Shown here: one piece after another, positions 8,608 to 17,100 of the stretch
Position numbering within the stretch: position 1 is the first letter of the stretch
Layout of the letters: the number at the start of each line of letters is the position of its first letter
Source of the DNA: CALZKI01 sp045124055
GTDB taxonomy: Bacteria; Bacillota; Clostridia; Lachnospirales; Lachnospiraceae
Reading direction: 5' to 3'
Length of the DNA stretch: 64,000 nucleotides
Assembly: GCA_045124055.1 (NCBI GenBank)
Contig: JBGVKZ010000051.1
Coordinates: 1-64,000 of the forward strand
Translations under genes and position numbers: made by a program
Notes under the pieces: generated by a model
Told to the model about the DNA's origin: nothing
The model's input: only the letters and a program-made list of their open reading frames with translations
Database searches by the model: none

Positions 8608-9117
8608 ATGAGATATCACAATATTACGAAGGACGATATGCTAAATGGAGATGGGCTGAGAGTTGTGCTTTGGGTTTCAGGCTGTTCCCATTGTTGTAAA
8701 GGCTGTCAGAATCCTATTACTTGGGACGTAAATAGTGGTTTACTATTTGATGATGCGGCAAAACAGGAAATTTTTGACCAGTTAGATAAACCATATATTT
8801 CAGGAATCACTTTTTCAGGTGGTGACCCACTACATTCAGCTAATCGAATGGACGTCAGAACCCTAATGGCTGAAATTAAAGAAAAGTACCCAAAGAAAAC
8901 CATCTGGTTATATACAGGCGATGTATGGGAAAATGTAATGCATTACCCAATGATGCGTTATGTAGATGTATTAGTAGATGGTGAATTTATGATAGAAAAA
9001 CGAGATGTAAAACTTATGTGGAAAGGAAGTTCTAATCAGAGAGTGATTGACGTGCAAAAATCTCTGCACCAGACAAATCCTTCTATACCGGTTTTATATT
9101 GTGGAGATTATAGCTAA
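8608..9117 (+). CDS. nrdG: Anaerobic RNR-activating radical SAM protein
   Basis: Radical-SAM activase that installs the glycyl radical on NrdD. The iron-sulfur motif is CSHCCKGC, a CX3CX2C, in VSGCSHCCKGCQNP near residues 26-33. The SAM-binding GGD stretch is visible in ITFSGGDPLHSAN. 169 residues is typical. It starts 2 bases after the nrdD stop, so it is co-transcribed and coupled. Confidence 0.96.
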   Translation: MRYHNITKDDMLNGDGLRVVLWVSGCSHCCKGCQNPITWDVNSGLLFDDAAKQEIFDQLDKPYISGITFSGGDPLHSANRMDVRTLMAEIKEKYPKKTIWLYTGDVWENVMHYPMMRYVDVLVDGEFMIEKRDVKLMWKGSSNQRVIDVQKSLHQTNPSIPVLYCGDYS

Positions 9118-9131
9118 TAGAGGATGAAAAT

Positions 9132-9569
9132 ATGGCAGAACAAATTAAAATTCAATATAAAGACGATACAATCGAAAGATTAAAATACATTGATGGAAAA
9201 TCCGACTGGATTGATTTAAGAGCTGCTGAAAAAATTGAATTAAAGCAGGGCGAATTTAAATTGATTCCATTAGGTGTTGCGATGCAGCTTCCAGAAGGGT
9301 ATGAAGCTCATATTGTACCAAGAAGTTCTACATACAAAAACTTTGGTATTATTCAGACAAATCACACAGGAATTGTAGATGAAACTTATTGTGGACCAAA
9401 TGACTGGTGGTATATGCCAGCTTATGCACTTCGCGATACTGTCATCGAGAAAAATGACCGAATTTGCCAGTTTAGAATTGAAAAGCATCAACCACAGGTT
9501 GTATTTGAAGAAGTACAAGCTTTAACAGGACAAGATAGAGGCGGAATTGGCAGCACAGGAAAAAATTAG
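9132..9569 (+). CDS. dut: dUTPase-family protein (deoxyuridine 5'-triphosphate nucleotidohydrolase)
   Basis: 145 residues with the trimeric dUTPase motifs: motif 1 WIDLRAAE, motif 2 PRSSTYKNFGI, motif 3 NHTGIVDETYCGPND (where the family has GVIDxxYxGE), motif 4 RICQFRI, and a glycine-rich P-loop-like tail GQDRGGIGSTGKN. It hydrolyses dUTP to dUMP and keeps uracil out of DNA. It follows nrdDG by 14 bases, which makes sense because it acts on the reductase products. The NDWWYMPAYA insertion in place of the usual GE..V core is a family variant. dCTP-type activity is less likely. Confidence 0.88.
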   Translation: MAEQIKIQYKDDTIERLKYIDGKSDWIDLRAAEKIELKQGEFKLIPLGVAMQLPEGYEAHIVPRSSTYKNFGIIQTNHTGIVDETYCGPNDWWYMPAYALRDTVIEKNDRICQFRIEKHQPQVVFEEVQALTGQDRGGIGSTGKN

Positions 9570-9578
9570 GTATAATTT

Positions 9579-9626
9579 ACTCCTTTTTTCACAGACTAAT
9601 AAAAACTGTGAGAAAAGGAGTTTTTT
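9579..9626 (+). terminator. Terminator that also buries the next gene's ribosome site
   Basis: ACTCCTTTTTTCACAG (9579-9594) pairs imperfectly with CTGTGAGAAAAGGAGT (9606-9621), followed by TTTTT and then the ATG at 9627. The downstream arm contains AAGGAG, the only ribosome site for the following spore-germination gene. Confidence 0.75.
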
Positions 9627-11030
9627 ATGCAAAAAAATTTTCAGGAAAATAAGGAATTATTAGATTTACGACTACACGTAAATATAAATTTTGATATGCT
9701 CACAAGAGAAATAACTGTTGGTGAACGACGAGCCTGTTATTATTGTATTGACGGCTTTATCAAAGATGAGATGATGGAGAAAATGCTTCAGTATTTTATC
9801 GGATTAAAAAAGGAAGATATACCGGAAAATGCAGACGAGATGTGTAAAGGCTATGTGCCACATGTGGAAGTAGAAACAGAGGAGGATTACGAAAAAATCA
9901 TTACCAATGTTTTGTCCGGTCAGTTTGCCTTGTTAATAGATGGCTTCGATAAAGCGATTATGATTGATGCGAGAACATATCCTGCCAGAAGTGTTAGCGA
10001 ACCGGAAAAAGATAAAACCTTGCGTGGTTCAAAAGATGGATTTGTAGAAACAATCGTTTTTAATACGGCTTTAATTCGAAGAAGGATTCGTTCTACGGAC
10101 CTGCGTTTTGAAATGGTCAGTGCCGGAAAAAGCTCCAAAACGGATATTACACTTTGCTATATGGATAGTAGAGTTGATAAGAAGTTTTTGAAAGAGTTAA
10201 AGGGCAGAATAGGAAATTTGAAAGTTGATGCACTGACGATGAATCAAGAGAGTTTATCAGAGTGTCTTTATAAAGGGAAGTGGTTTAACCCGTTTCCGAA
10301 ATTCAAATATACTGAAAGGCCGGATACAGCGGCAGCACAGATTTTAGAAGGAAATATTATTGTATTGGTGGATAATTCACCGTCGGCTATGATTTTGCCA
10401 ACGACCATATTTGATATGGTGGAAGAAGCAGATGATTACTATTTTCCGCCGATTACCGGTACTTATTTGAGAATTGCCAGATTTATTATTTCGTTTATGA
10501 CATTTTTTGTTTCACCGACTTTTTTAGTATGTATGATGTATCAGGAATATGTTCCGGATTGGCTCGCTTTCGTAATTGTAAAAGACCCGATAAATATTCC
10601 ATTAATTTGGCAGTTTCTTATTTTGGAATTATCTATTGATGGCTTAAGACTGGCGGCAGTAAATACCCCCAATATGCTAAGTACTCCTTTAAGTGTTATT
10701 GCCGGTATAGTACTTGGAGAATTTGCTGTAAATAGTGGCTGGTTTAACTCGGAGGTTATGCTATATATGGCATTTGTAACGGTTGCAAGTTATACAACAG
10801 CCAGTTATGAACTTGGGTATGCGATGAAGTTTATGCGAATGATAACTCTGATTTTGACGGCGATTTTTGGCATTTGGGGTTATATCGCGGGAATTATTAT
10901 TTTTATAGTCACTGTATTAAGTAATAAAACCATTTCTCATACCAGCTATTTGTATCCGCTATTTCCATTGGATTGGAAGGCATTATCCAGAATTATTTTT
11001 AGACATCGATTAAAAAATCCGTCAGAATAG
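9627..11030 (+). CDS. Spore germination protein of the GerA/SpoVAF family
   Basis: 467 residues. The soluble N-terminal half (about 1-285) carries the GerA-family pattern FVETIVFNTALIRRRIRSTDLRFEMVSAGKSSKTDITLCYM, then ILVDNSPSAMILPTTIFD. The C-terminal half has about five membrane helices in the inner spore membrane. The N-terminus (NFDMLTREITVGERRACYYCIDGFIKDEMMEKML) is closer to SpoVAF than to GerAA, so a role with the SpoVA dipicolinate channel or as an accessory receptor subunit is likely. No gerAB or gerAC partner is adjacent. Translation depends on opening the terminator stem just upstream. Confidence 0.88.
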   Translation: MQKNFQENKELLDLRLHVNINFDMLTREITVGERRACYYCIDGFIKDEMMEKMLQYFIGLKKEDIPENADEMCKGYVPHVEVETEEDYEKIITNVLSGQFALLIDGFDKAIMIDARTYPARSVSEPEKDKTLRGSKDGFVETIVFNTALIRRRIRSTDLRFEMVSAGKSSKTDITLCYMDSRVDKKFLKELKGRIGNLKVDALTMNQESLSECLYKGKWFNPFPKFKYTERPDTAAAQILEGNIIVLVDNSPSAMILPTTIFDMVEEADDYYFPPITGTYLRIARFIISFMTFFVSPTFLVCMMYQEYVPDWLAFVIVKDPINIPLIWQFLILELSIDGLRLAAVNTPNMLSTPLSVIAGIVLGEFAVNSGWFNSEVMLYMAFVTVASYTTASYELGYAMKFMRMITLILTAIFGIWGYIAGIIIFIVTVLSNKTISHTSYLYPLFPLDWKALSRIIFRHRLKNPSE

Positions 11031-11061
11031 GAGCTATCTTGTTGTATGAGCGGGTTGTTTC

Positions 11062-11091
11062 TTTACAGGGGGAATTGGATAATGTTATAAT
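11062..11091 (+). promoter_or_regulatory. Promoter for acyltransferase gene
   Basis: TTTACA (11062-11067), 18-bp spacer, TATAAT (11086-11091), 34 bases before the ATG at 11125. Confidence 0.6.
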
Positions 11092-11124
11092 TTAGCTAAA
11101 TATGTAAGAGAAGGACGACTAGGA

Positions 11125-12240
11125 ATGAGTCAACAAAAGATAGCAAATAGAAATCTGAATTTTGATATATTGCGAATAATTGCTTGTGTATTTGTGGTAG
11201 TTTGCCACGTTTCCAGTGTGGAACTTAGTAAGGTGTCTATTTTTACGGAAAGTTATATTTCCAGTCATATTTTAAATGGCATAGGACATACCGGTTCGAT
11301 TATTTTTCTTTTCTTAAGTGGAGCATTGTTACTTTCGGAAGACTATGAATTTCAGGCAAAAAAATTCTATCTCAATAACTTTTTAAAATTATTGGTGGCA
11401 TATCAGGCGTGGGTGATTATCTACAATGTGATAGAGGTGGTTTGGAGGGGTAAGTTTGAATGGATTTACTGGAAAGATGTAATTATCAATTCGATTGCCG
11501 GAAAAGCCTGCTATCATTTTTGGTATTTGCCGGTATTACTTGGAATCTATTTGATTTTACCAATGCTTAGAAGCATTTGTAAGGATAAAAAGAGTGTAGC
11601 AGGTTATTTTGTTGGGTTATTTTTTGTAGTACAGATACTGTTTAAAACCATTTTATTATTTGATTTCCCATACAAATATTTAGTGGATTATTTACTAAAT
11701 CGAATTCCTTACACACTGGTTAATCATTATGTTGGCTACTTTGTTCTAGGATACTTTTTAAATTGGCTGATAAAAGAAAAGAAGATAAAAAAGCAGGCTC
11801 TTTTTGGAGCATTGTTGTTTTTTGGCGGAATGGTTGTAGGGCTTTTGGGCGATATGTTTTTGTCAGTAAAAGCGGGAATTACAGTGGCTAGTTTTAATGA
11901 TTTATTTACGTTATCTTCGTTCTTAAGTGGTGTGGGAATCTTTTTGTGGGGCAATGCAAGAAGTGTGACCCTAGGGCAAAAGGGACGAAGGGTAGTGGAA
12001 GAAATTTCCAAATTAACGTTTGGAATTTATGTAATTCACCCACTTTTTATGGAACAGATTTTACCACTATGGGACAAAATGGATGTTTTACCAAGATTCC
12101 TTCTTATAATAATTTTAGTAGTCATTACTTTTGTTGTATCAATGATAGCGGTATGGCTCTTATCGAAGATACCGATTGTCAATGAGTGGTTATTATTTTG
12201 TGGGAAGAAACAGAGGAAAATAGAGAAAAAAGAAGCCTAG
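11125..12240 (+). CDS. Acyltransferase-3 family membrane protein
   Basis: 371 residues with about ten membrane helices. The N-terminal NFDILRIIACVFVVVCHVS has the family histidine (VVCHV) and the RxxA start typical of acyltransferase-3 (O-acetyltransferases of cell-wall or surface sugars). The C-terminus ends in a basic tail (KKQRKIEKKEA). The substrate cannot be told. Single-gene unit with its own promoter and terminator. Confidence 0.88.
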   Translation: MSQQKIANRNLNFDILRIIACVFVVVCHVSSVELSKVSIFTESYISSHILNGIGHTGSIIFLFLSGALLLSEDYEFQAKKFYLNNFLKLLVAYQAWVIIYNVIEVVWRGKFEWIYWKDVIINSIAGKACYHFWYLPVLLGIYLILPMLRSICKDKKSVAGYFVGLFFVVQILFKTILLFDFPYKYLVDYLLNRIPYTLVNHYVGYFVLGYFLNWLIKEKKIKKQALFGALLFFGGMVVGLLGDMFLSVKAGITVASFNDLFTLSSFLSGVGIFLWGNARSVTLGQKGRRVVEEISKLTFGIYVIHPLFMEQILPLWDKMDVLPRFLLIIILVVITFVVSMIAVWLLSKIPIVNEWLLFCGKKQRKIEKKEA

Positions 12241-12262
12241 GCAATACTTAGGCTTCTTTTCA
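12232..12262 (+). terminator. Rho-independent terminator
   Basis: GAAGCCTA (12232-12239) and TAGGCTTC (12249-12256) form the stem, followed by TTTTCATTTTTT. The stem overlaps the acyltransferase stop codon. Confidence 0.85.
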
Positions 12263-12310
12263 TTTTTTAGAACCTTTGTGTCAAATGTTCTAAAACTATA
12301 TATAAACAAA

Positions 12311-12525
12311 TCATGATTTGCAATCAGGACAATTTGTATCAAAAGCAGGGTTGCAAATATAGTAGTTTTTCGGATTCATCGTATCCTGAATGAGTCTTAA
12401 AGCTTCACCAAAACGCTGGAAATGGACAATTTCTCTGGCACGTAAAAAGCGGATAGGTCCTGCGATTTCTTCATCTTTTACGAGACGCAAGATGTTATCG
12501 TAGGTGGTGCGGGCTTTTTGCTCTG
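12311..12525 (-). pseudogene. cotJC: cotJC 3' fragment, cut off by the conjugative element
   Basis: Read on the minus strand, this stretch encodes EQKARTTYDNILRLVKDEEIAG and on to EIVHFQRFGEALRL, ending NCPDCKS-stop. This is the C-terminal third of the CotJC spore-coat protein, which is related to manganese catalase. The frame is intact to the element junction and then runs into element DNA. The 5' part lies 25.7 kb away at 38245-38651. The two parts join in frame (AA|EQKAR) as a 205-codon gene. The 50-base interval between the upstream acyltransferase terminator and this fragment holds nothing else. Confidence 0.92.
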
Positions 12526-12547
12526 GTACGACCTCGTAAAGACAACA
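12522..12547 (+). other. attL: left junction of the ICE
   Basis: The crossover TC is at 12522-12523. The inside arm has TGGTACGACC directly after it and ACAACA at 12542-12547, centred the same distance (19.5 bp to the near edge) from the crossover as TGTTGT at 38221-38226 on the other end. TC/GA is the central dinucleotide known for TndX (Tn5397) and TnpX (Tn4451). Confidence 0.8.
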
Positions 12548-12551
12548 TTGT

Positions 12552-12611
12552 AGGAAATACTTGAAAACACGCTATTTTACGTTGGACAAGTTATTTCCTG
12601 CGGCGACCGCA
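12552..12611 (+). repeat. Inverted repeats just inside the left ICE end
   Basis: AGGAAATACTTG (12552-12563) faces CAAGTTATTTCCT (12587-12599) with one bulge. It is followed by a small hairpin TGCGG (12599-12603)/CCGCA (12607-12611). Position suggests recombinase, accessory-protein or transcription-control function. No gene is present here. Confidence 0.45.
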
Positions 12612-12639
12612 AAAGAACAGATAATTAAATAATGAAGAT

Positions 12640-12722
12640 AAAACAAACTATCCTACATAGTTCCAATGTTTTCGATTACTAAGACGTTCAGAAATGAGCG
12701 TCTATTTTTAACCTAATCGAAA
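12640..12722 (+). promoter_or_regulatory. Leader of the surface-protein gene: shared operator-like site and nested hairpins
   Basis: AAACAAACTATC (12641-12652) plus CTACAT also occurs in the palindrome at the recombinase promoter (36511-36562). Downstream, AGACGTTCA (12682-12690)/TGAGCGTCT (12695-12703) with a GAAA loop and ATTTTT form a terminator-like hairpin. It is enclosed by an outer stem TTTCGATTA (12670-12678)/TAATCGAAA (12714-12722) whose 3' arm abuts the ribosome site AAGGAG (12721-12726). The arrangement suggests premature termination or translational gating. Confidence 0.5.
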
Positions 12723-12737
12723 GGAGAATCAACTATT

Positions 12738-15734
12738 ATGAAAAAGATAATGAAGCGATTGACCGCAAGCCTTTTGGCATTTGCGGTATTGATACCCACG
12801 ATATTAAGTGGAACACCTGTACACGCTGCCTCGACTAATGCAAAAGCTATCTTCACAGGTCATACCACCGAGGAAGTTTTGGCTGCTGCTGAATCTGGTC
12901 TGGGTGTTCCTTATGTATATGGTGGCAGCACAACAAGTGGATGGGACTGCTCTGGTTATGTTACATGGGTAGGAAGAAAATTAGGTGTGGACATGGGACG
13001 TACTACATCTAATATCGCCAGCTATTGTGGCTCCGCAGGAGCAACCGTTACCAGCGGAAGTAGCGATTCACAGTTCAACAGCGATTTCAACGCTGGCATT
13101 ATCAAGCCTGGTGATGTTCTGATTTTCTTTAACAGTTCTGGTGAAACTGTCCATGCTGCTATCGTCGGTAAGAACCAGACCATCTACCATGCTTGGTATG
13201 AGGGTGTCGGTACTATCAATAACCGATTTGATAAAGTCTGGGATGTAAATGGCGGTCATGGAAAAGTATATGCTACTTACAAAATTTACCGAGGTGTCGA
13301 GGATAAAGGAAAAGCGACTATCAAAAAAACATCAGCGAACACTTCTGTCACAAAAGATAACGACTGTTATTCTCTGGCAGGTGCGACCTACGGTATCTAT
13401 TCCGATAAGGCTTGCAACAATCGTGTCGCTTCCCTTACTACCGATAAGAACGGAAACACTGACACAGTAGAAATCAAAGCAGGTACTTATTATGTAAAAG
13501 AAACCGAAGCTCCGAAAGGATTCAAGCTGGATTCGACGGTTCATACCTTAACGGTAAAAGCTGGTGAAACCGCTACTCTGAAAGTATCAGATACACCAAA
13601 AGCAGCTACCACTTTGATAGAGCTTTCTAAAATTGATATGGAAACATCCGACAGCACTCCACAGGGTAAGGCTTCCTTAGAGGGTGCTGTTTTTGTATGG
13701 AAATACTATGACGGATATTATACAAAAGATACTCTGCCATCAAAGCCAACCCGTACATGGGTGACACAGACCAAAGCGGAAACAGGTAGCGACAATGAGA
13801 TTCACTACATGACAGGTCTTTCTGATTCCTACAAAGTATCTGGTGACAGTTTTTACAGTCAGAACGGTTCAACCTGTCTGCCGCTTGGAACAATCACCGT
13901 AGAGGAACAGACCGCTCCAACAGGTTACTTATTAGAGGGTGCTTACATGCAGACGAAAGACAGTTCTGAACAGATCACTGGTCTGTATGTAGCACAGATT
14001 ACTGAGGACGGGGAGCTTGCGGTGTTAAGTGGCAGCAATCAGTATTCCGTATCAGATAAGGTTATCCGTGGCGGTGTCAAAATCCAGAAACGTGACCTTG
14101 AAACAAAAGACGCAAAAGCACAAGGCGGTGCAACCTTAAAAGATACTGCATTTACGATTACTTCCCTTAACGAAAATCCAGTTTTAGTGAATGGAAAGTT
14201 GTACAACAAGAATGAGGTGGTAATGACAATTTATGCAGGCATTGACGGTATCGCTACCACTGACACGGACACATTACCTTATGGAAAATTCCGTATTGAT
14301 GAAAGCGAAGCACCAGAGGGATATTTGATGGTCGGTGCGACTTCCCATGTATTTGAAATCACAGAGAATGGAAAAATTGTGGATTTGACCGACGAAGAAC
14401 ATTCTGTCTACAACCAGATTAAACGTGGTGATATTGAGGGTGTTAAAATCGGTGCTGGTACTCACAAACGATTAGCAAATGTACCATTCAAAATCACCAG
14501 CAAAACAACAGGTGAAAGTCACATTATCGTAACTGACAATAACGGTCAGTTCTCCACTTCTGCTGACTGGGTATCTCATAAGCAGAATACAAACGCTGGA
14601 ACTTCCAGTGAGGACGGTATCTGGTTCGGAACATCAGAACCAGACAACAGCAAAGGTGCATTACTCTATGACACTTACGAAATTGAAGAATTACGCTGCA
14701 ATTCCAACAAGGGATTGAAACTGATTCCAGCTTTTGAAGTCATTGTATCGAAAAATAATACGGTCATTGATTTGGGTACATTGGTAGATGAATATGAGGA
14801 AGAAATCACCATACATACCACAGCTACGGATAAAGTCACAGGTGAAAAGTCAATCGTGGCTGGCAAAGAGGTAACTATCGTTGACACGGTCACTCTGGAT
14901 GGTCTTGTAAAAGGTACGAAGTACACACTGAAAGGCTGGGAAATGGTGAAGTCCGAAAATGCAGAACTTCTTGTTGATGGTGAGCGTGTGGAAAATGAAC
15001 TTGCTTTCACAGCCACCGACAGTAAGATGGCGGTTCAAATCGAGTTTACATTCAATGCCAGTGAACTTGCAGGAAAAGACCTTGTTACTTTTGAAGAACT
15101 GTACGACGTGACAAATCCAGATGAGCATATCAAGGTGGCTGAACATAAAGACATTGAGGACGACGGGCAGACTGTAACCATTACAGAACGTGTGATTACC
15201 ATGCACACAACCGCTACGGATAAAGCAACAGGTAAAAAGACTATCGAAGCTGCTGATAAGGTGACTATCGTTGATACGGTCACTTTAGATGGTCTGGAAA
15301 TTGGTACAAAGTATCTGCTGAAAGGCTGGGAAATGGTGAAATCAGAAAATGCAGAACTTCTTGTAAACGGAAAACGTGTAGAAAATGAACTTGCTTTTAC
15401 TGCAACCGATTCCAAAATGGAAGTTCAGATTGCATTTACATTCAACGCCAGCGAGCTTGCAGGAAAATCACTTGTTACCTTTGAGGAATTGTACGACGTG
15501 ACAAATCCAGATGAACCTATCAAGGTAGCTGAACATAAGGACATCAAAGACGAGGGTCAGACGGTGACTGTCAAAGAAACACCAGATGAACCTAGTACAC
15601 CAACAAAGACAAGTGATTCACCAAAGACAGGTGACAACACACCATTTGTCGCACTGTTCGCACTGATGGGCGTTTCCGCTGCTGGTCTTATCTTTGCAGC
15701 TTATAAAAGATTCCGCAAATTCAAAGCGGACTAA
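12738..15734 (+). CDS. Sortase-anchored surface protein: NlpC/P60 + SpaA-like + VaFE repeats
   Basis: 998 residues. A signal peptide (about 1-30, KRLTASLLAFAVLIPTILS..VHA) precedes an NlpC/P60 peptidase domain (about 42-185: PYVYGGSTTSGWDCSGYVTW with C71, H139 in ETVHAAIVG). Several SpaA/prealbumin-like domains follow (about 195-690). Two VaFE repeats of about 115 residues (TATDKVTGEK...VDTVTLDGL) resemble isopeptide or ester-bond stabilised adhesin modules. The C-terminus has the sorting signal SPKTG (961-965), a membrane helix and KRFRKFKAD. It is the first ICE gene. A role in cell-cell contact or wall opening during mating is inferred. Confidence 0.9.
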   Translation: MKKIMKRLTASLLAFAVLIPTILSGTPVHAASTNAKAIFTGHTTEEVLAAAESGLGVPYVYGGSTTSGWDCSGYVTWVGRKLGVDMGRTTSNIASYCGSAGATVTSGSSDSQFNSDFNAGIIKPGDVLIFFNSSGETVHAAIVGKNQTIYHAWYEGVGTINNRFDKVWDVNGGHGKVYATYKIYRGVEDKGKATIKKTSANTSVTKDNDCYSLAGATYGIYSDKACNNRVASLTTDKNGNTDTVEIKAGTYYVKETEAPKGFKLDSTVHTLTVKAGETATLKVSDTPKAATTLIELSKIDMETSDSTPQGKASLEGAVFVWKYYDGYYTKDTLPSKPTRTWVTQTKAETGSDNEIHYMTGLSDSYKVSGDSFYSQNGSTCLPLGTITVEEQTAPTGYLLEGAYMQTKDSSEQITGLYVAQITEDGELAVLSGSNQYSVSDKVIRGGVKIQKRDLETKDAKAQGGATLKDTAFTITSLNENPVLVNGKLYNKNEVVMTIYAGIDGIATTDTDTLPYGKFRIDESEAPEGYLMVGATSHVFEITENGKIVDLTDEEHSVYNQIKRGDIEGVKIGAGTHKRLANVPFKITSKTTGESHIIVTDNNGQFSTSADWVSHKQNTNAGTSSEDGIWFGTSEPDNSKGALLYDTYEIEELRCNSNKGLKLIPAFEVIVSKNNTVIDLGTLVDEYEEEITIHTTATDKVTGEKSIVAGKEVTIVDTVTLDGLVKGTKYTLKGWEMVKSENAELLVDGERVENELAFTATDSKMAVQIEFTFNASELAGKDLVTFEELYDVTNPDEHIKVAEHKDIEDDGQTVTITERVITMHTTATDKATGKKTIEAADKVTIVDTVTLDGLEIGTKYLLKGWEMVKSENAELLVNGKRVENELAFTATDSKMEVQIAFTFNASELAGKSLVTFEELYDVTNPDEPIKVAEHKDIKDEGQTVTVKETPDEPSTPTKTSDSPKTGDNTPFVALFALMGVSAAGLIFAAYKRFRKFKAD

Positions 15735-15737
15735 TCT

Positions 15738-15890
15738 ATGAAGTATCAGCATAGTAAATCAGTTGTCCGTCCACCACCCGATGAAAAAGGGCAGACTGTG
15801 GCTGACAGCTCAACTAAATTCTGCTTGACTGCTAATTATCTTTCTGAATGGGGATTGTCAAGGGTGCGAAGCATAACACAACGCCCTTGA
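15738..15890 (+). CDS. Doubtful 50-codon frame in the spacer after the surface protein
   Basis: An uninterrupted frame (MKYQHSKSVVRPPPDEKGQ... to TQRP) starts 3 bases after the preceding stop, with no ribosome site. Its 3' end coincides with the inverted repeat TCAAGGG (15858-15864)/CCCTTGA (15884-15890). The region may instead be untranslated structured leader or DNA-processing sequence before the orf23-like gene. No homologue recognised. Confidence 0.2.
   Translation: MKYQHSKSVVRPPPDEKGQTVADSSTKFCLTANYLSEWGLSRVRSITQRP
15858..15890 (+). repeat. Inverted repeat upstream of the orf23-like gene
   Basis: TCAAGGG (15858-15864) and CCCTTGA (15884-15890) form a 7-bp stem, not followed by a T run, about 90 bases before the first conserved transfer gene. 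Function unknown. Confidence 0.4.
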
Positions 15891-15981
15891 TAATTCACAG
15901 GTAGAAAGATACCATCCAGCCAGCAGAATGACACTCGATAAAACAACGAAAAATCAAGAAAGAAATGAGGTAAATACATAT

Positions 15982-16296
15982 ATGGAATTAAAACACGTTA
16001 TCCCGAACATGGAAAAGACGTTCGGAAATTTGGAATTTGCAGGTGAGAATAAGGTGGAACAGCGTCGGATCAACGGACGCATGGCGGTAGTTTCCCGTAG
16101 CTTCAACCTTTATTCGGATGTACAGCGAGCAGATGATATTGTTGTGGTACTTCCTGCTTCTGCTGGTGAAAAGAATTTTGAAGTTGAGGAAAGAATCAAA
16201 CTTATCAATCCGAAGATTACTGCCGAGGGTTACAAAATCGGCAATCGTGGATTTACAAACTATATCCTGTCCGCTGACGACATGGTGAAAGCATAA
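15982..16296 (+). CDS. DUF961-family ICE protein (Tn916 Orf23-like)
   Basis: 104 residues from an ATG at 15982 with GAGG at 15967-15970. A longer frame from 15928 lacks a ribosome site. The sequence (MEKTFGNLEFAG... IKLINPKITAEGYKIGNRGFTNYILSADDMV) belongs to the YdcP/DUF961 family found at the start of Tn916-type transfer regions. A paralogue follows 15 bases later. In ICEBs1 the YdcP homologue is thought to aid element DNA processing or replication. Function here inferred from position. Confidence 0.85.
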   Translation: MELKHVIPNMEKTFGNLEFAGENKVEQRRINGRMAVVSRSFNLYSDVQRADDIVVVLPASAGEKNFEVEERIKLINPKITAEGYKIGNRGFTNYILSADDMVKA

Positions 16297-16311
16297 GGAG
16301 GTAAAAAGATT

Positions 16312-16677
16312 ATGAGATTAGCAAATGGTATTATCATTGATAAGGAAAAGACTTTTGGAGTATTAAAGTTTTCAGCACTCCGTCGTGAGGTTCATGTGCA
16401 GAATGAGGACGGTACGGTTTCGGAAGAAATCAAGGAACGTACCTATGATTTGAAGTCCAGAGGACAGGGACGCATGATACAGGTAAGCATTCCTGCTTCT
16501 GTTCCGTTAAAGGAATTTGACTATAACGCAGAGGTGGAAATCATCAATCCTGTAGCTGACACGGTGGCGACTGCCACATTCAATGGTGCGGATGTAGACT
16601 GGTATATCAAAGCTGATGATATTGTTCTGAAGAATAAAAATAACAATCAAAACAATCTGTCACAGAATAAGAAATAA
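16312..16677 (+). CDS. DUF961-family ICE protein (Tn916 Orf22-like)
   Basis: 121 residues, AAGGAGG 8-14 bases upstream of the ATG. It shares the DUF961 layout with the preceding gene (IDKEKTFGVLKF near the N-terminus, AEVEIINPVADTV and WYIKADDIVLK near the C-terminus), then an Asn/Gln-rich tail. Together the two genes are the usual orf23-orf22 pair of Tn916-type elements, upstream of the FtsK-like coupling protein. Confidence 0.87.
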   Translation: MRLANGIIIDKEKTFGVLKFSALRREVHVQNEDGTVSEEIKERTYDLKSRGQGRMIQVSIPASVPLKEFDYNAEVEIINPVADTVATATFNGADVDWYIKADDIVLKNKNNNQNNLSQNKK

Positions 16678-16693
16678 GGATATTCTATTTTAA

Positions 16694-16722
16694 TTGCAAG
16701 AGGTATTGAATAGCTGTATAAT
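16694..16722 (+). promoter_or_regulatory. Promoter within the transfer region
   Basis: TTGCAA (16694-16699), 17-bp spacer, TATAAT (16717-16722), then AGGAGGTGA before the ATG at 16754. It gives the inserted small gene its own transcription start. Confidence 0.6.
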
Positions 16723-16753
16723 ATTTTTACTAATTAGATGAGGAGGTGAAACT

Positions 16754-17059
16754 ATGTTTAGAATAAATCACAGTGACGCAATAGAATTAGAACATCAGGT
16801 TCGTAGATTGTTTAAATGCGACCGTTGCGGAGTTTCTGGCTTAGCAGACGCTGATAACTTTGAGTCTAATCCTTTAGATGCAGCGATTATGGTTGTGTCA
16901 TATATTCATGCAAAAGGCTTACAGGCTACTGAAACTCAGTATGATGAATTTTTGTGTAAATATGAAACAATCTTTAAATATCCAGATGAGAATGATGCGA
17001 CACATGAAGTCAAGAATTATATTAATGACTTATCAGATATTATTGAAAGCTATTTATAA
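16754..17059 (+). CDS. Unknown small acidic protein inserted between orf22 and orf21
   Basis: 101 residues, acidic, with one CDRCG pair near residues 22-25 that could be half a metal site. AGGAGGTGA upstream is a strong ribosome site. The gene has its own promoter and its own terminator, so it is an independent cassette between two conserved transfer genes. That position and its AT-rich composition suggest an accessory (defence, immunity or exclusion) role, which is inference only. Not recognised. Confidence 0.6.
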   Translation: MFRINHSDAIELEHQVRRLFKCDRCGVSGLADADNFESNPLDAAIMVVSYIHAKGLQATETQYDEFLCKYETIFKYPDENDATHEVKNYINDLSDIIESYL

Positions 17060-17100
17060 TATTTCTTGCGAAGAAGTGCAATTAGAAAACGGAATATAAA

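Noticed and set aside
14675..15415. Long antisense frames opposite the surface-protein repeats
   Set aside because: They mirror the two VaFE repeats (both yield the same AVKASSFSTR start) and lack ribosome sites. The sense gene is clearly coding.
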